DNA of 64,000 nucleotides from CAVSMC01 sp963728935 (GCA_963728935.1 CAVSMC010000001.1:372001-436000); one strand, 5' to 3'; positions 35,489 through 44,762 are shown, counted from the first letter of the stretch. A program made the numbers and translations. The notes: a model not told the origin generated them from the letters alone.

Positions 35489-38206
35489 ATGAGCGACGAC
35501 GGCCGCGACCAGCGTCCCGACCCCGACGCACTGCTCGCCCGCATCGAGGAAGAGCGCGTACGCGCGCAGCGCGGACGACTGAAGGTTTTCTTCGGCGCCT
35601 CGCCGGGCGTCGGCAAGACCTACTCGATGCTCGCCGAGGCGCAAAGGCTGCGCGAGCAGGGTCGCGACGTCGCCGTCGGCATCGCCGAGACGCACGGCCG
35701 CAACGAAACGGCGCGCTTGCTCGCGGGTCTCGACGTGCTGCCGCGCAAGCGCGTCGAATACCGCGACCGCGTGATCGAGGAATTCGATCTCGACGCCGCG
35801 CTCGCGCGCAAGCCCGCGGTGCTGCTCGTCGACGAGCTCGCGCATACGAACGCGCCGGGCTCGCGTCACCCAAAGCGCTATCAGGACGTCTTCGAGCTGC
35901 TCGCTGCGGGAATCGACGTCTACACGACGGTCAACGTGCAGCACCTCGAGAGCCTGAACGACATCGTCGGCGGCATCACCGGCATCAAGGTGCGCGAGAC
36001 GCTGCCCGACCGCGTGTTCGAGGAAGCCGACGAGGTCGTGCTCGTCGACCTCACGCCCGACGACCTCCTGCAGCGGCTGAAAGAAGGCAAGGTGTACTTC
36101 GCCGAGGCGGTGGGGCGCGCACTGCAGAACTTCTTTCGCAAGGGCAACCTCCTTGCGCTGCGCGAGCTTGCACTGCGTCGCACTGCCGACCGCGTCGACA
36201 CGCAGATGCGCACGTACCGCATCGAGAACGTCGCGCGCGCGCCGATCTGGAAGACGCGCGACGCGCTGCTCGTCGGCATCGGCCCGGCAAGCGGCAACGA
36301 AGCGGTCGTCCGCTCGACTGCGCGGCTCGCCGCCGCGCTCGATGCGACGTGGCACGCGGTCTATGTCGAGACTCCCTCGCTCGCGCGCCTGCCCGAATCG
36401 CGACGCAGGACGATCCTCGCGACGCTCAAGCTCGCGCAGGAGCTCGGTGCGCAAACGGCGACGATCGGCGCCTCCGACCCCGCCGCCGCGCTCGTCGAGT
36501 ACGCGCGCATGCACAATCTGGGCAAGCTCGTGCTCGGCCGCGCGCCGACGCGCCGCTCTCTCTTGAACTTCTGGCAGCGCAGCCCCGCGGTGCGCGTAAA
36601 CGCTCTCGCGCCCGATCTCGACGTCGTGCTCATCGGTCGCGAGTCGTCGCCCCCAAGCGCGGCCGAGCCGGTACCGCGCGCGAATACGGAAGACCTGTGG
36701 CGTGGCTATGTCGGCTCGCTCGCACTTTCGGGCGCGACGACGCTGGCCGCCTTTCCGCTGCGAACTCTTTTCGAGCTGTCGAACATCGTGATGGTGTTCC
36801 TGCTCGCCGTCGTCGCCGTCGCGCTGCTGTTCGGCCGGGGGCCCGCGGTGCTCGCGGCGATCGTCAATGTGCTCGCGTTCGACTTCTTCTTCGTGCCGCC
36901 GCAATTCACGTTCGCCGTCTCCGATGCGCAATACGTGTTCACGTTCGCCGTCATGCTGATCGTCGGCCTTGTCGTCGGCCAACTGACGGCACGGCTCGGA
37001 TATCAGGCGAAATTCGCGTCGCAGGGCGAAGAGCGCGCACGGCGCATGTTCGAGATGGCGCGCGAGCTCTCCGCAGCGCTCGCGCCCGAGCAGGTAAGCG
37101 AGATCGGCGAGCGCTTTGTCGCCGCGACGATACGGGGCAGGACGGCCGTATTGATGCTCGACGAGGACGAATCGCTGCGGCCGCTGGTCGTGGACGAGAC
37201 CCGGCCGGACGTCGATATGGCGATCGCACGCTGGTGCGTCGATCATGCCGAGCCCGCCGGCATCGGCACGGATACGCTGCCCGCAGCCGGCAAGCTGTAC
37301 CTTCCGCTCAAGGCGCCGGTGCGAACGCGAGGCGTGCTCGTCGTCGAGGCGGCCAATGCGGGCGAGCTGATGATTCCCGAGCCGCGCCGATTGCTCGAAA
37401 CGTGTGCGGCGCTGATCGCGATCGCGCTCGAGCGCGTGCACTTTGTCACCGTCGCGCAGCGCACGCTGGTCGACATGGAATCGGAGCGGCTGCGCAACTC
37501 CGTGCTGGCCGCGCTTTCGCACGACCTGCGAACGCCGCTGACCGCGCTCGTCGGACTGTCCGAAACGCTCGCGCAGGAGCTCGCGCGCGAGCCGCGCACC
37601 GGCGACGGCGCGACGAAGGCGCTCGCCATTCGCGAGCAGGCGCGGCGCACCGCGCAGCTGGTCGACAATCTGCTCGAAATGGCGAGGCTCGAAGCCGGGC
37701 GAGTCAACGTTCGGCGCGACTGGCAATCGATCGAAGAGCTCGCCGGCAGCGCGCTCGCCGCACTGGAGCCCTCGCTCGCCGGGCGTCCGGTCGCGGTCGA
37801 GCTTCCCGTCAACCTTCCGCTCGTCGCGTGCGACGGCGCGCTGATCGAGCGTGTGCTCGTCAACCTGATCGAGAACGCGACCAAGTACACACCGGCGGGC
37901 TCGCCGATCCGCATCGCGGCGCGACAGTCCGACGGGATGATCGAAGTGGCCGTCGAGGATCGCGGGCCGGGGCTGCCGGCAGGACGCGAGCGCGCGATCT
38001 TCGACAAGTTCACGCGCGGCGAGCGCGAATCGGTCGTGCCCGGCGTGGGCCTGGGGCTCGCGATCTGCCGCGCGATCGTCGAGGCGCATGGCGGCACGAT
38101 CCGCGCCGAAAATCGTGACGGCGGCGGCGCGCGATTCGTGTTCACGCTGCCCGCCGAAGAGCCACCCCCGGCGCCGCCGGAAACCGAGACGAGCGCCGCC
38201 GCCTGA
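35489..38206 (+). CDS. kdpD: Two-component sensor kinase KdpD
   Basis: Membrane histidine kinase sensing K+ limitation. Domain order in 905 residues: KdpD domain with Walker A FFGASPGVGKTYSML and Walker B LLVDELAHTN; a universal-stress-protein-like domain (about 245-380); four clustered transmembrane helices (about 395-500); GAF-like region; HisKA with ALSHDLRTPLTAL; and HATPase_c with NLIENATKYTP and GVGLGLAICR. It follows kdpC after 74 nt and abuts kdpE. The two adjacent EIIA-Ntr-like proteins are candidate partners, since E. coli PtsN binds KdpD. Confidence 0.97.
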   Translation: MSDDGRDQRPDPDALLARIEEERVRAQRGRLKVFFGASPGVGKTYSMLAEAQRLREQGRDVAVGIAETHGRNETARLLAGLDVLPRKRVEYRDRVIEEFDLDAALARKPAVLLVDELAHTNAPGSRHPKRYQDVFELLAAGIDVYTTVNVQHLESLNDIVGGITGIKVRETLPDRVFEEADEVVLVDLTPDDLLQRLKEGKVYFAEAVGRALQNFFRKGNLLALRELALRRTADRVDTQMRTYRIENVARAPIWKTRDALLVGIGPASGNEAVVRSTARLAAALDATWHAVYVETPSLARLPESRRRTILATLKLAQELGAQTATIGASDPAAALVEYARMHNLGKLVLGRAPTRRSLLNFWQRSPAVRVNALAPDLDVVLIGRESSPPSAAEPVPRANTEDLWRGYVGSLALSGATTLAAFPLRTLFELSNIVMVFLLAVVAVALLFGRGPAVLAAIVNVLAFDFFFVPPQFTFAVSDAQYVFTFAVMLIVGLVVGQLTARLGYQAKFASQGEERARRMFEMARELSAALAPEQVSEIGERFVAATIRGRTAVLMLDEDESLRPLVVDETRPDVDMAIARWCVDHAEPAGIGTDTLPAAGKLYLPLKAPVRTRGVLVVEAANAGELMIPEPRRLLETCAALIAIALERVHFVTVAQRTLVDMESERLRNSVLAALSHDLRTPLTALVGLSETLAQELAREPRTGDGATKALAIREQARRTAQLVDNLLEMARLEAGRVNVRRDWQSIEELAGSALAALEPSLAGRPVAVELPVNLPLVACDGALIERVLVNLIENATKYTPAGSPIRIAARQSDGMIEVAVEDRGPGLPAGRERAIFDKFTRGERESVVPGVGLGLAICRAIVEAHGGTIRAENRDGGGARFVFTLPAEEPPPAPPETETSAAA

Positions 38207-38908
38207 ATGGACAACACAGCGCTCGTCCTCGTCGTCGAGGATGACAAAGAGATACGCCGGTTCGTGCGCGCATCGCTCGAGGCGGAAAGCTATCGCGTCG
38301 TCGAAGCCGACACGGTTCGACGCGGCGTCGTCGAAGCCGGCACCCGTAAGCCGGATCTCGCCGTGCTCGATCTCGGCTTGCCCGACGAGGACGGCGTCGC
38401 GTTCATCCGCGAAGTGCGCGCGTTCTCGTCGATGCCGATTCTCGTGCTGTCGGCGCGCATCGACGAAGCCGACAAGGTCGCCGCGCTCGACGCCGGCGCC
38501 GACGACTACCTGACCAAGCCGTTTGGCGTTGCCGAGCTCTCGGCGCGTCTTCGCGCGATGCTTCGCCGGAGCGCGCGCACGCCCGACAGCGAAGAGCCCG
38601 TGATCACGTTCGGCGACGTGTCCGTCGATCTGCCGAATCGCCTCGTCACGCGCGCCGGCGCGGCCGTGCACATGACGCCGGTGGAATTCCGCCTGCTCGC
38701 GCATCTCGCCGCGCATCCCGGCAAGGTGCTGACGCACCGGCAACTGTTACGCGAAGTCTGGGGGCCGTCGCATGTCGAGCACAGCCATTACCTGCGCATC
38801 TACATGGCGCACCTTCGCCGCAAGCTCGAGGCCGATCCCGCGCGCCCGCGCCATCTCGTGACCGAAACAGGCGTCGGTTACCGCTTCGTTCGCGACGCGG
38901 GAAATTAG
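38207..38908 (+). CDS. kdpE: Two-component response regulator KdpE
   Basis: OmpR/PhoB-family transcription activator. Receiver domain with acidic pocket VVEDD, phospho-acceptor Asp55 in LAVLDLGLPDEDG, and Lys in YLTKPFG; winged-helix domain ends YLRIYMAHLRRKLE ... VTETGVGYRF. The ATG directly follows the kdpD TGA with no gap. The last residues and the TAG stop are encoded by the left arm of a 30-bp palindromic repeat (38899-38990), so the natural C-terminus may have been altered slightly. Confidence 0.97.
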   Translation: MDNTALVLVVEDDKEIRRFVRASLEAESYRVVEADTVRRGVVEAGTRKPDLAVLDLGLPDEDGVAFIREVRAFSSMPILVLSARIDEADKVAALDAGADDYLTKPFGVAELSARLRAMLRRSARTPDSEEPVITFGDVSVDLPNRLVTRAGAAVHMTPVEFRLLAHLAAHPGKVLTHRQLLREVWGPSHVEHSHYLRIYMAHLRRKLEADPARPRHLVTETGVGYRFVRDAGN

Positions 38909-38990
38909 GGTCAGACTCGAATTTCGGCCGCAGCCGCTACGCATCTGGTCAACCATCGTCGCCGAAATTCGAGTCTGACCCTAATTTCCC
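38899..38990. repeat. REP-like palindrome, 30-bp perfect arms, GGGTCAGACTCGA core
   Basis: Left arm 38899-38928 and right arm 38961-38990 are perfect reverse complements of 30 bp around a 32-nt loop. Each arm itself holds a small hairpin, GAAATT...AATTTC, around the core. A partial duplicate of the right-arm end follows at 38991-39000. It supplies the kdpE stop codon and could act as a bidirectional RNA stem between kdpE and proA. Related copies are at 43005-43032 and 45883-45972. Confidence 0.85.
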
Positions 38991-39039
38991 TAATTTCCCG
39001 GTTTGTTCGCCGCCGAGGAGCGTGCGCTAGAATGTGCCG

Positions 39040-40332
39040 ATGACCGACCTCTCCGTCCCTTCGCTCGCCGCCGTCACCGACGTCGCGGCGTACATGAACG
39101 GCGTCGGCGAGGCCGCGCGGGCCGCCGCCCGCGCGCTCGCGCGCGCCGACACGCGCGCGAAGGACGCCGCATTGCACGCGATGGCCGCCGCGATCCGCCG
39201 CGACGAAGCGAAGCTTCGCGCCGCCAACGCCGAGGACGTCGCTTCCGCGCGCGCGGGCGGCGAGGACGACGCGTTCATCGACCGGCTCACGCTCACGGCG
39301 AGAACCATCGCCGCAATGGCCGAGGGCCTCGAGCAGATCGCCGCGCTCGCCGATCCGGTCGGCGAGATCAGCGATCTCCGATTTCGTCCGTCGGGGATCC
39401 AGGTCGGCATGATGCGAGTACCGCTCGGCGTCGTCGGCATCATCTACGAATCGCGTCCGAACGTGACGGCCGATGCGGCCGGGTTGTGCCTGAAGGCCGG
39501 CAACGCGACGATCCTGCGCGGCGGTTCGGAAGCGATCCGCAGCAATCATGCGATCGCCGCTTGCGTGCACGAAGGCTTGCGCGCCGCATGTCTGCCCGAG
39601 CACGCGGTCCAGGTCATCGCGACGACCGACCGCGCTGCCGTCGGTCATCTGATCGCCGACGATAAGCACGTCGACGTGATCGTGCCGCGCGGCGGCAAGA
39701 GTCTCACCGGTCGCATCGCGCGCGAAGCCAAGGTGCCGGTAATCAAGCATCTGGACGGCGTGTGCCACGTCTACGTGCACGCGGCCGCCGACGTCGACAT
39801 GGCGGTCCGCATCGCCGACAACGCGAAGACGCAGCGCTACAGCCCGTGCAACACAATGGAGACGCTGCTCGTCGACGCGGCGATTGCCGCGCGCGTGTTG
39901 CCGCCGCTCAGCAAGATCTACCGCGACAAGGGCGTCGAGCTTCGCGGCTGCGAGCGCTCGCGCGCAATCGCGCCGCCGATGGACGCGGCGACCGAAGAGG
40001 ACTGGTCGACCGAGTACCTCGCACCGATCCTGTCGATCCGCGTCGTCGACGGCCTCGACGCGGCGATCGATCACATCGCGCGCTACGGTTCGCAGCACAC
40101 CGACGCCATCGTCACCGAAGATTACACGGCAGCCACGCGCTTCCTGCGCGAAGTCGATTCGAGCTCGGTGATGGTCAACGCGTCGACGCGCTTCGCGGAT
40201 GGATTCGAATACGGGCTCGGCGCCGAGATCGGCATCTCGACCAACAAGCTGCACGCGCGCGGACCGGTCGGACTCGAAGGGCTCACCAGCCGCAAGTGGA
40301 TCGTGCTCGGGTCGGGTCAGGTGCGCGTTTAG
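39040..40332 (+). CDS. proA: Glutamate-5-semialdehyde dehydrogenase (gamma-glutamyl phosphate reductase)
   Basis: NADPH-dependent second step of proline biosynthesis. The 430-residue aldehyde-dehydrogenase-fold enzyme shows PLGVVGIIYESRPNVTADAA, the substrate-binding GGKSLTGRI, and the catalytic Cys in YSPCNTMETLLV. The ATG at 39040 is preferred to a GTG at 39034. It is downstream of the kdpE palindrome and probably has its own transcription. Confidence 0.97.
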   Translation: MTDLSVPSLAAVTDVAAYMNGVGEAARAAARALARADTRAKDAALHAMAAAIRRDEAKLRAANAEDVASARAGGEDDAFIDRLTLTARTIAAMAEGLEQIAALADPVGEISDLRFRPSGIQVGMMRVPLGVVGIIYESRPNVTADAAGLCLKAGNATILRGGSEAIRSNHAIAACVHEGLRAACLPEHAVQVIATTDRAAVGHLIADDKHVDVIVPRGGKSLTGRIAREAKVPVIKHLDGVCHVYVHAAADVDMAVRIADNAKTQRYSPCNTMETLLVDAAIAARVLPPLSKIYRDKGVELRGCERSRAIAPPMDAATEEDWSTEYLAPILSIRVVDGLDAAIDHIARYGSQHTDAIVTEDYTAATRFLREVDSSSVMVNASTRFADGFEYGLGAEIGISTNKLHARGPVGLEGLTSRKWIVLGSGQVRV

Positions 40333-40347
40333 CGGTCACGCGGCCGC

Positions 40348-41208
40348 ATGTCCGGCTCCGTCACGCTGTCGATCGGCACCAACTCGGCGATTGCGCTGTC
40401 GAAGGGCTTCGGTTTTTTCGTCACCGCGTCGCCTACGCTCTTCGCCGAAACGATCCACTCGATCGCCGACGTCGGCAACCAGGTGCTGCTGAAGATCGGC
40501 GAGATTCGCGGCCGCGGACCTCCGGACCGCAAGCATCCGTTCGGGCGCGGCCAGGAGAAGTTCTTCTGGGCGCTCGTTTCCGCGGTCAGCGTCTTCTTCG
40601 TCGGGTGCGCGGTCAATGTCTACCACGGCGCGCACGCTCTGCTCGAGCCGGCTTCCGTCGAGCCGTTCACACCGCTCGTGTTCGGCCTGCTCGTATTCGC
40701 GCTCGCGCTCGAGTCGTGGACGTTCGTCACCGCGTGGCGCGAAATCGGCGGTCTCGCCGGCGTGCACGACAATCGTCACAACGTGACCGTGCTCGCCGTG
40801 CTCCTCGAAGACGCCGTCGCGCTGGTCGGCATCGTGCTCACGCTGCTGGTCGGCGCCGTGTCGCGGCTTTCCGGACCGAGCCCGCTGTTCGACGCCACGG
40901 TGTCGATCGCCGTCGGCGTGATGCTCGGCGTGATGGCGCTGTTCCTTGCCGCGATCAACCGGCGCATCCTGATCGACACCTCCGATCACGACCTCGACCG
41001 CGAGGCCGAGCGCTGGCTTGCGCGCAAGGAGATCCGCGCGCACGCGCATTCGCTGCTGCTCGACGACGACCGGGCGATCGTGTTCGTTCACGCGCGCGAC
41101 GAGATCCCCGGATCGAACGTCGTCGGCAACGCGCTCAAAGCGCACCTCAAGTCGGCGCTCGGCATGCACGTGCACGCCGTCTACTGGAAATTCAGCGTGC
41201 CGGATTGA
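40348..41208 (+). CDS. Cation diffusion facilitator (CDF) family transporter
   Basis: 286-residue CDF protein with six predicted helices, exporting divalent metals such as Zn2+ or Fe2+ by proton exchange. Helix 2 carries HSIADVGNQ, the HxxxD metal site, and helix 5 region LLEDAVALVGIV gives the second metal pair in the form ED. The loop RKHPFGRGQEKFFWAL is family-typical. The C-terminal cytoplasmic domain is present. The 3' end overlaps the convergent MFS gene by 17 nt. Metal specificity is not assigned. Confidence 0.9.
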   Translation: MSGSVTLSIGTNSAIALSKGFGFFVTASPTLFAETIHSIADVGNQVLLKIGEIRGRGPPDRKHPFGRGQEKFFWALVSAVSVFFVGCAVNVYHGAHALLEPASVEPFTPLVFGLLVFALALESWTFVTAWREIGGLAGVHDNRHNVTVLAVLLEDAVALVGIVLTLLVGAVSRLSGPSPLFDATVSIAVGVMLGVMALFLAAINRRILIDTSDHDLDREAERWLARKEIRAHAHSLLLDDDRAIVFVHARDEIPGSNVVGNALKAHLKSALGMHVHAVYWKFSVPD

Positions 41209-42385
41209 CGCGCGACGGCAGCCGCCGCTGCCATGCGTGCCAAAGGACAGCGGCGGCGACGACGGCAAGCACGGGCAGCGCGCCGGCGTTCATCGCCTCC
41301 CACCCGGCCGCCGACACGAGCAGGCCCGACGAGAACGACGACACGCCCATCGTCGTGAACACGATCGCGTCGTTCGCGCCTTGCGTGCGCGATTTCTCGC
41401 CCGGCTCGTAGGCGTCGGTCAGAAGCGTCGTGCCGCCGGTGTACATGAAGTTCCACCCGACGCCGAGGAGCATCAGCGCGAACACGAAATGCGCGATCGT
41501 CGTGCCGGACAGCGCAACGGCGACGCATCCCGCCATCAGGCCGACACCGATCAGGATCACCTTGTGCGTGCCGAGCCGCGAGATCACCGCGCCCGTGACG
41601 AAGCCCGGCGCGTACATCGCGAGCACGTGCCATTCGATGACGAACGCCGCGGCGCCGAACGGATGGCCGCAGAAGCTCATGGCGAGCGGCGTTGCCACCA
41701 TCAGCAGATTCATCATGCCGTAGCCGAGCGCCGCCGCGAGCGCCGCGACGACGAATACCGGTTGGCGGACGATCGCCGCCAGCGGCCGTCCGCCGCCGGC
41801 GCGCTCGATCGGTGACGGCGGCGGCACGTGAACCTGCGCTTGCACGACGATCGCCAGCACGGCAAGCGACGCGAGAACGATGAACGACCCGAGAAACGGT
41901 GCGGCGAAGAGATCCTTCGCGAGCCGTGTCGTCTCGGGGCCGATGAATCCCCCGATCACGCCGCCGGCGAGCACCAGCGAGATCGCTTTCGCCCTGTCGC
42001 CGGGCGCGGCGACTTCCGCCGCCGCGAACCGATATTGCAGGCCGAACGCGTTGTAGACGCCGACCATCGCGGTGGCGAAGCAGAACAGCGGAAAGCTCTT
42101 CGCGTAGACCGCGGTTGCGGCGACGAGGCTACCTGCCGCGCCAATCGCCGAGCCCGTCATGAAGCCGCGGCGGCGGCCGACGCGTCCCATCCACAACGAT
42201 GCAGGCATTGCCGCAAGCGCCGAGCCGAGCACGTACGTCGTGGCGGAAAGCGTTGCGATCGTCTTCACATCGACGAGCGAATAACCGATGACGGCGAACA
42301 TCGACGTCAGGCCCGCCGCGTTGGTTAGCAGCAGCGCCTGACAGCCGGCAAGCAGCGCGATGTTGCGATAGGACGTCTTGGTCAT
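41192..42385 (-). CDS. MFS transporter, substrate unknown
   Basis: 397-residue major facilitator with twelve predicted helices. A motif-A-like loop WMGRVGRRRGFMTG follows helix 2, and the second half has YTGGTTLLTDAYEPGEKSRTQG, a loop often seen in uncharacterised proteobacterial MFS proteins. It is convergent with the CDF gene and divergent from the DUF924 gene with a 57-bp shared promoter gap. Confidence 0.85.
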   Translation of the reverse strand: MTKTSYRNIALLAGCQALLLTNAAGLTSMFAVIGYSLVDVKTIATLSATTYVLGSALAAMPASLWMGRVGRRRGFMTGSAIGAAGSLVAATAVYAKSFPLFCFATAMVGVYNAFGLQYRFAAAEVAAPGDRAKAISLVLAGGVIGGFIGPETTRLAKDLFAAPFLGSFIVLASLAVLAIVVQAQVHVPPPSPIERAGGGRPLAAIVRQPVFVVAALAAALGYGMMNLLMVATPLAMSFCGHPFGAAAFVIEWHVLAMYAPGFVTGAVISRLGTHKVILIGVGLMAGCVAVALSGTTIAHFVFALMLLGVGWNFMYTGGTTLLTDAYEPGEKSRTQGANDAIVFTTMGVSSFSSGLLVSAAGWEAMNAGALPVLAVVAAAVLWHAWQRRLPSRVNPAR

Positions 42386-42442
42386 CGGCGACGCGACACG
42401 CGCACCTTGCGCGCTCGCGCGGTTGGCACTATATCAGCGCGT

Positions 42443-42997
42443 ATGCAGCAGGACATTCTCGATTTCTGGTTCGGGCCGCCGCCGCACCATGGGCGAGACG
42501 TCTGGTTTCGCAAGGATCCGGCGTTCGATGCAACGATACGCGAGCGTTTCGGCGCGGCGATCGACACCGCGCTTGCCGGCGGCTATCGCGAATGGACGGC
42601 AACACCGCAGGGCGCGCTCGCCCGAGTGCTATTGCTCGATCAATTCACGCGCAATGTCTTTCGCGAAGCGCCACGCGCGTTCGCCGGGGATGCCGATGCG
42701 CTCGCGACGTCTGATCAGGCGATCGCGCTGCAATTCGATCGCGCGCTCGACCTGTTCGAGCGATGGTTCCTCTACATGCCGTTCCAGCACGCCGAAGATC
42801 GCACGGCGCAGCAGCGCGCGGTCGATCTGTTCGGTCGGCTTGCCGAAGAAGGTCTGAAGGGTCCGCTGCAATGGGCCGAGCGCCACGCCGCGATCGTCCG
42901 CCGCTTCGGCCGATTCCCGCATCGCAACGTCCTTCTCGGGCGCACGTCGACGCCCGAGGAGACGACGTTTCTCGCCGGGCCCGGCGCGCGCTTCTGA
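42443..42997 (+). CDS. DUF924 family protein
   Basis: 184-residue soluble helical (TPR-like) protein of unknown function. The family pattern is clear: ILDFWFG at the N-terminus, WFRKDPAFD, then ALARVLLLDQFTRNVFR, LFERWFLYMPFQHAED and FGRFPHRNVLLGR. The start at 42443 (MQQDILDFW) is preferred to an upstream GTG/ATG at 42407. A half REP element follows directly after the stop. Confidence 0.9.
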   Translation: MQQDILDFWFGPPPHHGRDVWFRKDPAFDATIRERFGAAIDTALAGGYREWTATPQGALARVLLLDQFTRNVFREAPRAFAGDADALATSDQAIALQFDRALDLFERWFLYMPFQHAEDRTAQQRAVDLFGRLAEEGLKGPLQWAERHAAIVRRFGRFPHRNVLLGRTSTPEETTFLAGPGARF

Positions 42998-43004
42998 AAA
43001 GTAG

Positions 43005-43032
43005 TGAAAAGTAGGGTCAGACTCGACTTTCA
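43005..43032 (+). repeat. Half REP-like element with GGGTCAGACTCGA core
   Basis: TGAAAAGT at the left and ACTTTCA at the right form a small hairpin around AGGGTCAGACTCG; only one arm of the two-arm element at 38899-38990 is present. It lies in the 76-bp gap between the DUF924 gene and nadD. Confidence 0.7.
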
Positions 43033-43073
43033 GCGGCTGACGCCGATTGCTCCCGTGTAGAATCGTCGCCGCG

Positions 43074-43739
43074 ATGGTCCCGGCGCTCGGCATCCTGGGC
43101 GGAACGTTCGACCCGATCCACAACGGGCACGTCGAGCTCGCGCGCGAAGTCCGCGCGGCGCTCGGATTGGCCGCCGTGCGGCTGATTCCGGCCGGCGATC
43201 CGCCACATCGCGCGGCGCCGGTCGCCACCGCCGCGCACCGGCTCGAGATGGTCGAGCTTGCGATCGAGGGCATTGCCGGGCTCGAAGTCGACGCGCGCGA
43301 AATCGATCGGCCCGGCCGCAGCTATACGATCGATACGCTCGAGTCGCTGCGCGCCGAGGCGCCGCAGCGCGCGCTCGCGCTGATCGTCGGCGCCGATGCT
43401 TTCGTGGGGCTTGCGACGTGGCACCGCTGGCGCGAGCTGTTCACGGTCGCGCACATCGTCGTCGTCGCGCGACCCGGCGTGATCATCGACGACGCGATCG
43501 CCGAGCCGATCGGCGGCGAATGGACGCGGCGACGCACCGACGATCTCGCGGCTCTTGCGAACCCGCTCGGCGGCCATATCTTCGTACAGGCGATCACGCC
43601 GCACCCCATTTCCGCCTCGTCGATCCGCAACGCGCTGGTCGATGGAAACATTAGTGCGGTCAAGGGTTTGCTGCCGCCGGCCGTTTTGGCCTATATTGAA
43701 CGCAATCGTCTCTATCGATCACGACCGGATGCGACTTAA
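43074..43739 (+). CDS. nadD: Nicotinate-nucleotide adenylyltransferase
   Basis: Adenylates nicotinate mononucleotide in NAD synthesis. The 221-residue protein has the nucleotidyltransferase motif GGTFDPIHNGHVELA and the C-terminal ISASSIRNAL. The ATG at 43074 gives the normal N-terminus two residues before the first strand; upstream extension to 43047 is not family-like. Its end overlaps rsfS by 11 nt. Confidence 0.96.
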   Translation: MVPALGILGGTFDPIHNGHVELAREVRAALGLAAVRLIPAGDPPHRAAPVATAAHRLEMVELAIEGIAGLEVDAREIDRPGRSYTIDTLESLRAEAPQRALALIVGADAFVGLATWHRWRELFTVAHIVVVARPGVIIDDAIAEPIGGEWTRRRTDDLAALANPLGGHIFVQAITPHPISASSIRNALVDGNISAVKGLLPPAVLAYIERNRLYRSRPDAT

Positions 43740-44100
43740 CAAGCTGCAGAAAACCGCCGTCACCGCCCTCGAAGACATCAAGGCCCGCGACATCACCGTC
43801 TTCGACGTCCGCAAGCTCACCAGCCTATACGACACGCTGATCATCGCCAGCGCCGAATCGGCCCGGCAAGTGAAGGCGCTTGCCGTGCACGTTCGCGACC
43901 GGATGAAGGCGGCCGGCGCGACGATCATTGGCGTCGAAGGCGAGCAATCCGGCGAATGGGTGCTGATCGACGCCGGCGACGTCGTCGTGCACGTCATGCA
44001 ACCCGCCGTGCGCGCGTACTACAACCTCGAAGAGCTTTGGGCGCCGCCCGCGCCGAAACGGCGGGCGGCCGCGAAGAACGCCGCCCCCGCTGCTGCGTAG
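43729..44100 (+). CDS. rsfS: Ribosome silencing factor RsfS
   Basis: Binds ribosomal protein L14 and blocks subunit joining in starvation. The 123-residue protein has the RsfS pattern DIKARDITVFDV, LYDTLIIASAESARQVKAL, GEQSGEWVLIDAGDVVVHVM and AYYNLEELW, plus a basic Ala-rich tail. It is coupled to nadD by overlap, as in many bacteria. Confidence 0.95.
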   Translation: MRLNKLQKTAVTALEDIKARDITVFDVRKLTSLYDTLIIASAESARQVKALAVHVRDRMKAAGATIIGVEGEQSGEWVLIDAGDVVVHVMQPAVRAYYNLEELWAPPAPKRRAAAKNAAPAAA

Positions 44101-44129
44101 CTTCGAAGCCCATGGCGGGAGCGCCCGCG

Positions 44130-44762
44130 ATGCTCGGCACCCACGATCTCGGCTGGTTCGTCGTCGCGGGGCTCTTGCTCAACATCACGCCGGGCGTCGA
44201 TTTTCTGTACATCGTCTCGCGCGCGTCCGCGCACGGCTTCGCCGCCGGGGTTTGGGCCGCTCTCGGCATCGGCGCGGGCTGCATCGTGCACATGCTCGCA
44301 GCGGCGCTCGGACTTTCGGCGATCCTCGCGACCTCATCGGTGGCTTTCGGCATCGTCAAGCTCGTCGGCGCCGCGTATCTGACCGCGCTGGGCGTCTCGA
44401 TGCTTTGGAAGAGCAAGCCGCTCACCCCCGAGCGCGTCCCGGTTGCCGCCGCGACGCGCGGCGAGATCTTCGCCAAGGGATTCCTGACCAACGTTCTGAA
44501 CCCGAAGGTCGCGCTGTTCTTCCTCGCCTTCGTCCCTCAATTCATCGCGGTCGACAGCGGCAGCAAGGTCGCGGCGTTCGTGCTGCTCGGCACGATCTTC
44601 AACGTCAACGGCACGCTGTGGAACGTGTTCGTCGCATGGGCTGCGGCGAAGACCGCGGCGCGCGTACGTGCGACGGCATCTGCGATGGCATGGTTCAACC
44701 GCGTCGTCGGCGCGCTGTTCGTCGGCTTGGGCGCGCGGCTCGCGCTCGCCGAGCGCGGCTGA
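44130..44762 (+). CDS. LysE/RhtB-family amino acid exporter
   Basis: 210-residue inner-membrane protein with about six helices; family members export amino acids or related metabolites. The N-terminus LLLNITPGVDFLYIVSRA is the LysE/RhtB signature. The ATG at 44130 has GGGAG 8 nt upstream and gives the typical start; an ATG at 44112 without a ribosome-binding site would add six residues. It interrupts the usual rsfS-rlmH neighbourhood. Confidence 0.88.
   Translation: MLGTHDLGWFVVAGLLLNITPGVDFLYIVSRASAHGFAAGVWAALGIGAGCIVHMLAAALGLSAILATSSVAFGIVKLVGAAYLTALGVSMLWKSKPLTPERVPVAAATRGEIFAKGFLTNVLNPKVALFFLAFVPQFIAVDSGSKVAAFVLLGTIFNVNGTLWNVFVAWAAAKTAARVRATASAMAWFNRVVGALFVGLGARLALAERG

Noticed and set aside
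35468..38743. Long antisense open frame (1091 codons) opposite kdpD/kdpE
   Set aside because: Same shadow effect; the sense-strand kinase and regulator have complete motifs.
38909..39000. Palindrome after kdpE as an intrinsic terminator
   Set aside because: The stem is long and strong but lacks a T tract, and the same core recurs at other loci, so a REP-like repeat is the better reading.
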